Below are positions 52,466-64,000 of a DNA stretch of 64,000 bases, one piece after another. This DNA is from [Pantoea] beijingensis (lineage in GTDB: Bacteria > Pseudomonadota > Gammaproteobacteria > Enterobacterales > Enterobacteriaceae): assembly GCF_022647505.1 (NCBI RefSeq), contig NZ_CP071409.1:1116001-1180000 (forward strand), read 5' to 3'. Position numbers and translations under genes: made by a program. The notes below the pieces were generated by a model. The model was not told the DNA's origin. It saw nothing but the letters and a program-made list of their open reading frames with translations, and made no database searches. Positions within the stretch are counted from its first letter, which is position 1. Each line of letters opens with the position of its first letter.

Positions 52466-52996
52466 ATGGGCACACCACGATTTACACCTGAATTTAAGGA
52501 AGAAGCCGTCCGTCAAATAACGGAACGCGGTTATTCTGTTGCCGAAGTATCTGACCGTCTGGGTGTTTCTGCACACAGCCTCTACAAGTGGCTACGGGCT
52601 ATCAAACCTGATAACAGCGAACAGTATGCCCGGGCCGGGTTCTATGCGTGGCTGCACAACCCGGTCTCGGCGCGTGATAAAGATAACCAGCGTCTACTAA
52701 CGCTTATCCGTGACTCATATTCATTGAGCGGAGGCGTATACGGTTACCGGCGGATTCATGGCGATCTGAACGAAATCGGGGAAACCTGCGGCAAAAACCG
52801 GGTGGGTCGTGTTATGCAACTGAACCGGATTAAAGTCGTACGCGGCTATAAAGCTGCGCGTCGTATTGCCGGCAGAGCTTCAGTGGTAGCGCCTGATCGC
52901 GTGCAGCGGCAGTTTACTGTTGTCCGGGCCAATCAGGTCTGGGTCACAGACATCACTGACATCCGCACCTGGCAGTGCTGGCTCGCTCGTCTACGA
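52466..52996 (+). pseudogene. IS3-family transposase with internal and 3' deletions
   Basis: The OrfA start MGTPRFTPEFKEEAVRQI is joined at ...NSEQ/YARAGFYAWL to the OrfB N-terminal part, losing the zipper and frameshift region. The frame then ends within the DDE domain after VWVTDITDIRTWQCWL. It is a deletion derivative that cannot transpose. Confidence 0.8.
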
Positions 52997-54484
<1,488 letters not shown>

Positions 54485-54495
54485 CTACCTTAATT

Positions 54496-56415
<1,920 letters not shown>

Positions 56416-56443
56416 TTATCACCGATGTATCGGGGGTCGCCTG

Positions 56444-56469
56444 CATAAGCAGAAATAATCCTGCTTATG
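56444..56469 (-). terminator. Intercistronic hairpin between surE-like and PTS genes
   Basis: CATAAGCAG and CTGCTTATG form a 9-bp stem. No long T run follows on the reverse strand, so it is more likely a processing or partial-termination element than a full stop. Confidence 0.45.
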
Positions 56470-56489
56470 TTGTAAAATGTGCTGTTAAA

Positions 56490-57359
56490 TTATTTTTTCA
56501 GCAGTTCTTCATATTGTGACTGAAATTGTGGTGCATTCCATGCGCCATTAAAAATGGTGTAAGTGATATAGCCTTTGTTAAGCCAGCCAGAATCGGTATC
56601 ATCCTTTAGGCTATTTAATGATAGTGGATTAAGGGTTTGTTTAGCGCGTCCATCAGGTAAAATATCATAGCCAACCTGCGGTGTTGGAAACATATCGTTT
56701 TCCACATAGTGAACGCCTTTAATTTTTGATTTTTCCCGCGGTGGATAGTTGATGCTTAATCCCGTGCCTTTAGGCAGTAAAGGTGAGCCAGAAATATGTT
56801 TATGATTAAGCGTTTCAACAACGTCTACGATATAATCAATCGCATCAGGCCAGTATTTATGAGTGGTGGGCCATTTATTCTTCATCTCATCTTCGGTATA
56901 GATATATCCTATGCTGGCTGCTATTGCCGGGAAACCGTAGCGTATAGCCCTTGCTGCGGCGCTTACTGTACCGGAATTAACCTGAGCCATCCCCGTATTT
57001 GGGCCATCGTTGACGCCTGAAATAACCAGATCAGGGGCATTGTTTTTCAGAAGGCCCTGCAAACCAAAATCGACAGCATCAGCGGGTGTTCCGGGGAAGC
57101 AGTAGCGTTTACTGGCAGCTAACTTAACATCGAAGACTTTATCTGTTTTGAAGGTGATTGCAGAACCGATCCCACTCTGATTGGTTGTCGGAGCAACCAG
57201 CCATACATCAAAACCTTTTTGCGTGAGCTTTTCCTGTAGCGAAACACTGCCCGGAGATTCGCAGCCATCGTCGTTTACAATCAAAATTTTTAGCGGGGCT
57301 GCGGACACCGTAGAACAGAAAATAGAGATCAGCGCAGCGGCAATAAATGTCATTTTCAT
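56490..57359 (-). CDS. Exported SurE-family 5'/3'-nucleotidase (phosphatase)
   Basis: 289 residues. A clear signal peptide (MKMTFIAAALISIFCSTVSA) is followed by the SurE core: ILIVNDDGCESPG (metal-binding DD), APTTNQSGIG, ISGVNDGPNTG and NSGTVSAA. SurE proteins are metal-dependent nucleotide phosphatases, usually cytosolic; this one should act in the periplasm. It is the first gene of the leftward operon with the PTS and glucosidase, downstream of a RAT/terminator, so its substrate is probably related to the same sugar. Confidence 0.9.
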   Translation of the reverse strand: MKMTFIAAALISIFCSTVSAAPLKILIVNDDGCESPGSVSLQEKLTQKGFDVWLVAPTTNQSGIGSAITFKTDKVFDVKLAASKRYCFPGTPADAVDFGLQGLLKNNAPDLVISGVNDGPNTGMAQVNSGTVSAAARAIRYGFPAIAASIGYIYTEDEMKNKWPTTHKYWPDAIDYIVDVVETLNHKHISGSPLLPKGTGLSINYPPREKSKIKGVHYVENDMFPTPQVGYDILPDGRAKQTLNPLSLNSLKDDTDSGWLNKGYITYTIFNGAWNAPQFQSQYEELLKK

Positions 57360-57396
57360 CGTGGCTCCTGTTATCCCTGAGGGGATAAATACAATG

Positions 57397-57473
57397 CAAA
57401 AAAAAACCTAAGGCCCCTTTTGCATCCGTTTGCAAAAGGGGCCTTAGGTTTTGCCTGAATCAGTAACAATCCC
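57397..57473 (-). promoter_or_regulatory. RAT antiterminator overlapping a terminator, leftward operon
   Basis: On the reverse strand GGATTGTTACTG (ending at 57473) leads to CAGGCAAAACCT, the ribonucleic-antiterminator motif bound by BglG/LicT proteins. Its 3' part overlaps the first arm of a 20-bp perfect terminator stem (57405-57424 with 57431-57450) followed by a run of eight T. The element is thus a switch controlled by the antiterminator at 60148. Confidence 0.92.
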
Positions 57474-57532
57474 AAGTTCATATAGAAAATACGTTCTGTA
57501 GACATTTACGTCCAGACAGATAAACCTTTTTT

Positions 57533-57548
57533 TGTGATGAGTATCACA
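57533..57548. promoter_or_regulatory. CRP site (perfect TGTGA-N6-TCACA)
   Basis: TGTGATGAGTATCACA fits the CRP core consensus exactly. It lies in the middle of the divergent promoter region and would bring catabolite control to the leftward, the rightward, or both operons. Confidence 0.88.
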
Positions 57549-57611
57549 CTTTATTGGTTATTGATCATGCAGCTTATACCCCATGCTCTTCAAAATTGGA
57601 AACGCGAGTGA

Positions 57612-57627
57612 TATGAGGAGGATCACA
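57612..57627. promoter_or_regulatory. Second CRP-like site
   Basis: TATGAGGAGGATCACA has one mismatch in the left half-site (TATGA for TGTGA) and a perfect right half. It is 79 bp from the first site and closer to the rightward operon. Confidence 0.65.
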
Positions 57628-57683
57628 TTTACATAATTATCAGATGTACTTGAAAAATATTAGTGATAATGTCTGCAGCAACT

Positions 57684-57769
57684 GGATTGTTACTGTTTAA
57701 ACAGGCAAAACCTACGTTTTCTTCTCAAGCCACATATTGGGCTTCTGAAGGGGACGTAGGTTTTTTTTT
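57684..57769 (+). promoter_or_regulatory. RAT antiterminator overlapping a terminator, rightward operon
   Basis: GGATTGTTACTG TTTAAA CAGGCAAAACCT (57684-57713) is a near-perfect RAT. It overlaps the left arm of a terminator (CCTACGT at 57711 with ACGTAGG at 57754, inner stem AAGCC/GGCTT) ending in nine T. It mirrors the element at 57397-57473 on the other side of the CRP sites. Confidence 0.93.
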
Positions 57770-57795
57770 GGCTATAGAAAAGGGATTACCTACAG

Positions 57796-58593
57796 ATGAA
57801 GAGATGGCTACTTAGTGTTTTGATGGTTTTTATTGCTATTAACAGCCCTCAATTAATGGCACAAACTAAAGATAAAAGCGCCCGTGATGACGTTATAACC
57901 ATCTATTTCGCTCGGCATGGGAAAACGTTACTTAATACATTTGATCGTGTGCAGGGGTGGGCTGATTCCCCACTTACTGATGAAGGAAAACAGGTCGCGC
58001 GCTATTTGGGAGAAGGACTAAAAGAGATCAACTTCGACCGTTTTTATTCCAGTGATGCTGGCCGGCAACGTGAAACGATGGCAGTTATTCTTCAGCAAGC
58101 TGGAGTCTCTGATTATCATTTAACAGAATTGACGGGGCTGCGTGAAGCTTTTTTTGGCAGTTTTGAAGGTGGGTATAATAAAGATATGGCCAATTCTAGC
58201 GCCCATGAATTAGGACTGGCGGACAGTAAGGCCTTATTTAAGGCGATGAAAGCAGGCTCGCTTCCAGTGAGCAAAAGCCAGGATTCTTTGGCCAAATCTG
58301 ACCCTCAACATCTTGCAGAAAACTATAAGCAGGTAAAAACACGCACTCAGGCTGCGTTAGCGACGATTATTGAAAATGCTAAAAATGACGGCGATAAAAA
58401 TATACTGGTTATTTCATCCGGAACCGCCATACAGATAATGATTTCCGACCTGACGAACAATCCAGCTAAAAACCTTCCACTCTCTAATGCTGCGGTTGTT
58501 AAAATCATTTACCGAGACGGTAAGTACAGCATACCTGAAATTGGTACTATGAAGTATGTTGAGGCCGGTAAACAGGCATTAGAAAATAACTAA
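57796..58593 (+). CDS. Exported histidine-phosphatase-superfamily protein
   Basis: 265 residues with a signal peptide (KRWLLSVLMVFIAINSPQLMA). The catalytic motif ARHGKTLLN with the phosphohistidine, the RQRET segment and the acid residue in GLREAFFGSFEGG are present. The second conserved His, normally in a VSHG-type motif, is replaced: the sequence reads LVISSGTAIQ. The protein should act in the periplasm. First gene of the rightward operon; a sugar-phosphate or related phosphatase role is inferred from context. Confidence 0.85.
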   Translation: MKRWLLSVLMVFIAINSPQLMAQTKDKSARDDVITIYFARHGKTLLNTFDRVQGWADSPLTDEGKQVARYLGEGLKEINFDRFYSSDAGRQRETMAVILQQAGVSDYHLTELTGLREAFFGSFEGGYNKDMANSSAHELGLADSKALFKAMKAGSLPVSKSQDSLAKSDPQHLAENYKQVKTRTQAALATIIENAKNDGDKNILVISSGTAIQIMISDLTNNPAKNLPLSNAAVVKIIYRDGKYSIPEIGTMKYVEAGKQALENN

Positions 58594-58678
58594 ATTTTAT
58601 AGTTTTTATTCTTTTAGTTGCCATAAAAAATTTCATGAAATTAATGAGTTATGGCGACTCTTTTTCTTGGGGGATATG

Positions 58679-59986
58679 ATGTTTAAGTATATTGCTTTCG
58701 CGTTAATGACGTGCGGGATTAGCTCATCCTCATGGGCGTCCACAGACGATTTTTTAAATGATGATTTTTTCAAAAATTCACAGTTTACTCTTTCTACAAA
58801 GAATTACTGGAAATATCTTAAAGAAGAAAATGCTAATCCTAAATATGTGCATAATGCTTGGGGGCAGGGTTTTTCGGCAGATTATCAGTCTGGTTATTTT
58901 TTAGATGTTATTGGATTTGATTTTGCGTATTATAGTGCTGTAAAATTGGGAGCCAGCGATTATTTTAACTCCCGAGGAGTGCTTTATAGCCATGGTGCAG
59001 GGAATAGCAAAAGCAATGCTGAAGGGTATTCAAAATTTGGTCAGCGTAATATCAAGCTTAATTATAACTTCCTGGATACTCAGCTAAATGCGCGCTGGGG
59101 CTGGCAAATGCTTAAAAATTACGGCGTTATCTCTACGTCTAATCGTCTCTCTCCTACGACCTATTCAGGAATAAGTGGTTCAGTAAGCTACGGGCAGGTT
59201 ACTGTACGGGGGGCATGGATTGAAAATTCGATGGATAGAAACTCACCGGATAAAAAACAATTCCGGACCAATACTGGTAAAGATATCAGTTATCTGACAA
59301 GCGGTGAAATTCTCTGGAAAAGTGATGATATTGATGTGCAATACGCCTATGGTGAAAGTAAAAACTATCTGCAGCGGCATCAACTTTTTACTCAGTTTCG
59401 TCCCGATTCCCGGTTAAAGATTGGGGCCCAGATATATGGCACACACGCCCAGGATGCTTATCGCACAATGCCTGCGAGTAAACGTGATTTTGATAATAAT
59501 GCCTGGCATTTTGCGATGGATACCACATGGAAAGCTGAACGCTGGAGCAGCAAATTGGGTATCGGCTATACGGATGCTAAAAAAACAAATGAAGTCGGAT
59601 TTTATCCACGGCACATGAGTAAAAATTCCCGAGGTACATTTATCTCCATGGCCTATGCTGGCGACGATTACCTGCGTGACGGGGAACTGATGTTAGCGAA
59701 CATCACCGAATATCGATTGACACCCGATTTCGCTGTTGGCCTGGCGGGAAATATAGGACAATTTAATTACAAGGGTAATCACGTACGCAGTGGGGAAATC
59801 AGCGCCTTCAGTCGTTGGGCACCTTCTCAATCGTATTTTAAAAATTTCACATTTTGGGCAATGTTTGGACCTGGATGGTCATATAAGACCAAAGGAAAAA
59901 CGCCAGTCCTTACAGACGGCCATTATACGCGTACGAATACGCTGGCTTCGGAAGTCATAATGGAGTATCGGTTTAACGTTTTATAA
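58679..59986 (+). CDS. OprD-family outer-membrane porin
   Basis: 435 residues from the ATG at 58679, placed five bases after GGGGG; a TTG at 58667 and an ATG at 58676 are alternatives. Signal peptide (FKYIAFALMTCGISSSSWAS), then a beta-barrel with many aromatic alternating strands and a terminal YRFNVL. OprD/ChiP-type porins are substrate-specific. It would admit the glycoside of this locus. Confidence 0.88.
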   Translation: MFKYIAFALMTCGISSSSWASTDDFLNDDFFKNSQFTLSTKNYWKYLKEENANPKYVHNAWGQGFSADYQSGYFLDVIGFDFAYYSAVKLGASDYFNSRGVLYSHGAGNSKSNAEGYSKFGQRNIKLNYNFLDTQLNARWGWQMLKNYGVISTSNRLSPTTYSGISGSVSYGQVTVRGAWIENSMDRNSPDKKQFRTNTGKDISYLTSGEILWKSDDIDVQYAYGESKNYLQRHQLFTQFRPDSRLKIGAQIYGTHAQDAYRTMPASKRDFDNNAWHFAMDTTWKAERWSSKLGIGYTDAKKTNEVGFYPRHMSKNSRGTFISMAYAGDDYLRDGELMLANITEYRLTPDFAVGLAGNIGQFNYKGNHVRSGEISAFSRWAPSQSYFKNFTFWAMFGPGWSYKTKGKTPVLTDGHYTRTNTLASEVIMEYRFNVL

Positions 59987-60092
59987 ACCGACGAGCATGC
60001 GACAGAACGATGCCACGCTTTTAGCCAAATAGTTTCAAAGGGAATTGTTTGGTGGCAGATGGCGTGGCGGACTGAGACAGATTTTTGCAAAT

Positions 60093-60996
<904 letters not shown>

Positions 60997-61070
60997 CGCC
61001 GCCCAGATGACTATGGCGCTGGGCCCGGTTGTAGAAGACTTCAATGTAATCGAAGATATCGGCCCGGGCC
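60997..61070 (-). mobile_element. IS3-family OrfB C-terminal fragment (a)
   Basis: The reverse strand encodes QARADIFDYIEVFYNRAQRH followed by SHLGG, the typical end of an IS3 OrfB. Short, non-functional. Confidence 0.75.
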
Positions 61071-61112
61071 TGAACCGCCCCGGTTTTTTTGGAGAGTTTT
61101 AAGTCCGGAAGC

Positions 61113-61316
61113 TCAGGTTGTCAGATCATTATTTGCACTGGAAGCATACCAGGCTTTTTCGGCTTCTACCGACGGTATGTGTCCTAACCGTTCAAGTAAC
61201 CTTCGATTATTGAACCAGTCCACCCACGCCAGTGTCGCAAGCTCTACTTCTGCAAGGTTTTTCCAGCGCTTACGGTGTATCACCTGGTAATCCCCCCGAA
61301 AAACCGGTGTGTTCAT
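61113..61316 (-). mobile_element. IS3-family OrfB C-terminal fragment (b)
   Basis: 67 codons: LAWVDWFNNRRLLERLGHIP and the end AEKAWYASSANNDLTT are from a different IS3 subgroup than the fragment beside it. The N-terminal part is missing. Confidence 0.75.
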
Positions 61317-61385
61317 AAGTAGAATTTTCTCGTAACCTGAACCGGGGAGATTTCTATGACCCGAAGGCAGCGAAGCTCAAAAGTC

Positions 61386-61620
61386 ACGTTTTACCGACAG
61401 CCAGATCATGGCCATTCTCAAGCTTGCCGAGGCCGGAACAACCGGTCGCTAAACTGTGCCGCGAGCATGGCATGAGCAGTGCCAGTTTCTATAAGTGGTG
61501 CTCACGTTTGGGCGGAATGGATGCGTCCATGATGACCCGCCTTAAAGAGCTGGAAGAGGAAAATCGTCGTCTCAAAAAAATGTATGCTGAGGAGCGACTC
61601 AAAGCCGATGTAATGGTCAA
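61386..61620 (+). pseudogene. IS3-family OrfA remnant with a 1-base frameshift
   Basis: SRFTDSQIMAILKLAEAG is read up to about 61437, after which one extra A shifts the frame; VAKLCREHGMSSASFYKW continues in the next frame to ERLKADVM at about 61620, where homology stops. Dead. Confidence 0.75.
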
Positions 61621-61960
61621 CAAAAACGGGCCATTGTTTGTCTGAGTAATGTATCTGAAATACATGCAGGGTACGTCCGGTACCTTTCAGGGCGTTCGTT
61701 TGGCTTATCCTGTATTTTGCCGTATTTCGCGAAACTATTGATGCTTTTCTCCTGCTGCTCATTTCATGACGTTAAGCGAACGATAGATAGAGCTAATCAG
61801 AAAGCGGGGGAGAGATTATCATGCGGGGCAGAATGTAGAGCAAAGCGGAAGGAGTATAGAAACACCACCAGTGACACTAATGATGATGCTTCTTTGTGCT
61901 ATCTGCCGATGCAGGCTCTTGCCGATCGACAGGTACTGGTGCGGGGGGCGTTATCCGCCT
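61621..61960. other. 340-bp region without a supported gene
   Basis: Open frames on both strands are short and show no recognisable protein. It is probably debris between IS remnants and the next gene. Confidence 0.4.
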
Positions 61961-62302
61961 TTATTTGCAGTTTTTTACTGGCTCTTCAACTTTATAAACG
62001 ATACCTTTCTGTGCACTTTGTGGATGTGCATCAACAACCAAAGCAACCCGAATCGTGCAGTTCTCCGTGTCAATCTTCCACATCCGCGCCATGTCTTCGC
62101 GGAAGCCTTTATAGTCCATTGTTTCAATCATTTGGTTGCCAAGTGCCTGGGCGATGACGTCACTGTCCAGGAGGGTGCGTATTTGGTTGGAACCATCGTA
62201 ATAAGGGGTGACTTTATTCGCATAAGCAAAGCCTGCACTGCTTACCATTGTAGCAACAGTGATTGCGGATAACGTTATAGCGCGAAGTGTTTTCATGGTC
62301 AT
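61961..62302 (-). CDS. Small exported protein of unknown function
   Basis: 113 residues (111 from the second ATG at 62296). A good signal peptide (MKTLRAITLSAITVATMVSSAGFAYA, given from the second Met) precedes a mature part of about 85 residues with a single cysteine pair (C in ENCTIRVALVVDAH and the penultimate C) that could form a disulfide. I do not recognise the family. It stands alone between IS debris and rluF. Confidence 0.6.
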   Translation of the reverse strand: MTMKTLRAITLSAITVATMVSSAGFAYANKVTPYYDGSNQIRTLLDSDVIAQALGNQMIETMDYKGFREDMARMWKIDTENCTIRVALVVDAHPQSAQKGIVYKVEEPVKNCK

Positions 62303-62615
62303 AGCAACTTTTATAGTTTAGCGGAACGGTGTTTTTAATTTTTGGTGCGGATTAGTGTATGGCAAAATTTATCCCACACGAAGCGAAAGAGCAGAATATT
62401 TCTGGGTACCCACTTTCAGTTGTAAGCTGAGGTATCGCGATAAATAATGGGCGTAAGTGGTTAGCGTTCGGAACTATATATTTTGTACCCTGTAAAGCAA
62501 GGCTAAACGGGTTTTCAGACAAGCTTTCTTCAATACAATACTTCGACGAAGCCCGCTTATGCGGGCCACTCCAACAGAATCGGTATTGGTAGCCATATTG
62601 TCTTAGGCCTGATAT
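62303..62615. other. 313-bp gap with a GC-rich hairpin
   Basis: No gene. GCCCGC TTAT GCGGGC at 62551-62566 is a compact hairpin about 50 bp downstream of rluF and may be its terminator, although the T tract is weak. Confidence 0.45.
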
Positions 62616-63485
62616 CTAGCGACCTTTTTTCTTCCGGCCTGGCTGGGCAAAGCGCTTACGGGAGGCGGTATTTGTCTCAGGTTTCCCGACGCTTTTAGCA
62701 CTGCTATTGGTCGGTTTCCTGGCCGTGGCACTCTTAGCCTGCGTTTTTTTCACGGTTTTATCTTCGGATGATGAGTTTTCGATCAGCTTGAATAACATAA
62801 TTAGCTCATCATCGGTCAGGTCCCGCCATTCTCCCAGAGGGAGTCCTTTAAGATTGACGTTCATGATGCGCGTACGCTCAAGCTTTGTGACTTCATAGCC
62901 AAAGTGTTTACACATACGGCGAATCTGGCGGTTAAGCCCCTGTACCAGCGTGATGCGAAATACAAAGGGGGCTTCTTTCTGCACTTTGCATTTTTTGGTC
63001 ACGGTTCCCAGCATCGGCACGCCTGCGCTCATGCCCTGGATAAACTCATCGGTCACCGGTTTATTAACCGTCACCACGTACTCTTTCTCGTGGTTGTTGC
63101 CTGCGCGCAGAATTTTATTAACCAAATCGCCGTGATTAGTCAAAAAAATCAGCCCCTGAGAATCTTTATCCAGTCGGCCGATTGGGAAAACACGTTTGCT
63201 GTGGTTAACGAAATCGCTAATGTTGTCCCGCTCACCTTCTTCCATGGTTGTGATGATACCCACGGGTTTATTTAGCGCGATAAGCACCAGGTCCTCTTCA
63301 TCACGCGGTTCAATGAGCTGACCGTTAACTTTTACACTATCTCCGGCAAAGACTTGAGCGCCAACAGCGGCACGCTTTCCGTTAATAAAAACATTACCCT
63401 GCTCGATATAGCGATCGGCATCGCGACGAGAACAGATCCCGCTCTCGCTAATGTATTTGTTGAGGCGAATGGAAGAGGACAACAT
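62616..63485 (-). CDS. rluF: 23S rRNA/tRNA pseudouridine synthase RluF
   Basis: 289 residues. An N-terminal S4 domain ([31 protein letters not shown]) precedes the RsuA-family catalytic motif [18 protein letters not shown], with its catalytic Asp, and the motif [11 protein letters not shown]; a lysine-rich tail ends [13 protein letters not shown]. RluF modifies U2604 of 23S rRNA and tRNA-Tyr U35. In E. coli the gene is far from guaA, so its presence here reflects a different chromosome order. Confidence 0.94.
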   Translation of the reverse strand: MLSSSIRLNKYISESGICSRRDADRYIEQGNVFINGKRAAVGAQVFAGDSVKVNGQLIEPRDEEDLVLIALNKPVGIITTMEEGERDNISDFVNHSKRVFPIGRLDKDSQGLIFLTNHGDLVNKILRAGNNHEKEYVVTVNKPVTDEFIQGMSAGVPMLGTVTKKCKVQKEAPFVFRITLVQGLNRQIRRMCKHFGYEVTKLERTRIMNVNLKGLPLGEWRDLTDDELIMLFKLIENSSSEDKTVKKTQAKSATARKPTNSSAKSVGKPETNTASRKRFAQPGRKKKGR

Positions 63486-63852
63486 AATTTATCCGCAAAA
63501 AGCAGATTATACCTTACCGGAATGGTGAGGCGAACTCCGAAATCCCCTCATTCTTCACGGAAGATCGGTTTCATCGCGCGTCGCGGGTATTTTCCCCAGC
63601 GATGCCTGGAAAATTGCTACTGTGCAGGTCTTCGTTTCAGATAACACTGACAATGTGCAACGCATTTAGCGAATGTTGCCATAATGGCTGGTCGTGGGGG
63701 CCTATAGCTCAAGTTGAGTATTAGTTTGGTTTAAAAGTCGGTATATTTTCTGCTGTAATTTCGTTCGTGGTGGCCATTATTCGGTTTCTTTCCAGCCCGA
63801 CTGGCCGGTCATCGTGCCCGTATCTGTACATCTTCTCCAGTCGATAAAAGGG
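63486..63852. other. Intergenic region upstream of rluF
   Basis: No gene or RNA is recognised in these 370 bp. Confidence 0.4.
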
Positions 63853-63970
63853 TATACCCACCATACTTCAAGCCGCAGGTTTGTTGGTTAAGTTCGTGTA
63901 TCCGGTTCACATAGTGCTTCGGTGTTTATCGATTTGTCGCTACGTGGTAACTCGAATTATTTAGGCAATA
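63853..63970 (+). repeat. Dispersed repeat, copy 3
   Basis: It begins TATACCCACCATACTTCAAG, continues CCGCAGGTTTGTTGG and ends CTCGAATTATTTAGGCAATA, matching both ends of the copy at 18845-18970. Confidence 0.7.
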
Positions 63971-63972
63971 AT

Positions 63973-64000
63973 ATGAATGCTTTCAAAAAGTTAGGCGTTG
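63973..64000 (+). CDS. Possible start of a gene running off the right edge
   Basis: ATG AAT GCT TTC AAA AAG TTA GGC GTT is open to the edge (MNAFKKLGV), with AGG ten bases upstream. The basic start would suit a signal peptide, but nine codons are not enough to identify it. Confidence 0.25.

Noticed and set aside
57600..57630. Wide-spaced CRP alignment GTGATATGAGGAGGATCACA
   Set aside because: Aligned from GTGA at 57608 the spacing to TCACA is too long; the site fits only when TATGA at 57612 is taken as the left half.
61717..62272. Forward frames of 146 and 133 codons over the right part of the IS debris
   Set aside because: They lie antisense to the exported protein gene at 61961-62302 or in debris and show no recognisable domain or ribosome site.

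Overview
The window is a chromosomal segment of an enterobacterium (order Enterobacterales). The first 30 kb is the conserved block csiE - suhB - trmJ - iscRSUA-hscBA-fdx-iscX - pepB - sseB - sseA - ndk - rlmN - pilF - rodZ - ispG - hisS - yfgM - bamB - der - xseA - guaBA. Three departures from the E. coli order point to an Erwinia/Pantoea-like host rather than E. coli or Salmonella: a pilF-type lipoprotein lies between rlmN and rodZ, a protealysin/emfourin-type pair lies between der and xseA, and pbpC-yfhM are absent between sseA and ndk. The genus is an inference from this order and from protein resemblance recalled from memory.

An integrated genomic island of about 20.8 kb lies at 30250-51078, inserted in the 3' end of guaA. 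A 29-bp direct repeat (the last four guaA codons, the stop and 14 bp beyond) marks attL and attR. Inside are a P4-type integrase; an AT-rich two-gene operon with an SF1 helicase-like protein (candidate defence module 1); a zinc-ribbon/HTH-like protein; AlpA; an RSF1010-type RepA helicase and a RepC-position protein ending in 21-bp iterons; an RP4-like oriT with traJ; and a relic of the trb operon (trbJ-trbK-trbL only). These are followed by an orphan VbhA-like Fic antitoxin fused to an HTH domain, an RloC/PrrC-like (AAA_13) ATPase split by a complete IS3-family element, an overlapping Mrr-nuclease/STAND NTPase gene (candidate module 2), an integrase remnant, and a PD-(D/E)XK/SEC-C protein (candidate module 3). 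The island looks like a decayed mobilizable element whose cargo is defence genes. No relaxase and no complete mating apparatus is present.

Right of attR, 51.1-53.1 kb is a mosaic of dead IS fragments (IS3 and IS110 families), and 61.0-61.6 kb is a second one. Between them sits an apparently intact carbohydrate locus (53.1-61.0 kb) with two diverging operons. To the left are a secreted SurE-type nucleotidase, a beta-glucoside PTS EIIBCA and a 6-phospho-beta-glucosidase. To the right are a secreted histidine phosphatase, an OprD-type porin and a BglG-type antiterminator. The 437-bp centre carries two CRP-like sites and, on each side, a RAT (antiterminator RNA) element overlapping a terminator, so a single antiterminator probably switches both operons. 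Two exported phosphatases and a porin beside a PTS glucoside pathway suggest uptake of a phosphorylated glycoside that is dephosphorylated in the periplasm; this is inference.

The right end holds a small exported protein of unknown function, rluF, and a copy of a dispersed repeat of about 120 bp that also occurs twice in the conserved block.
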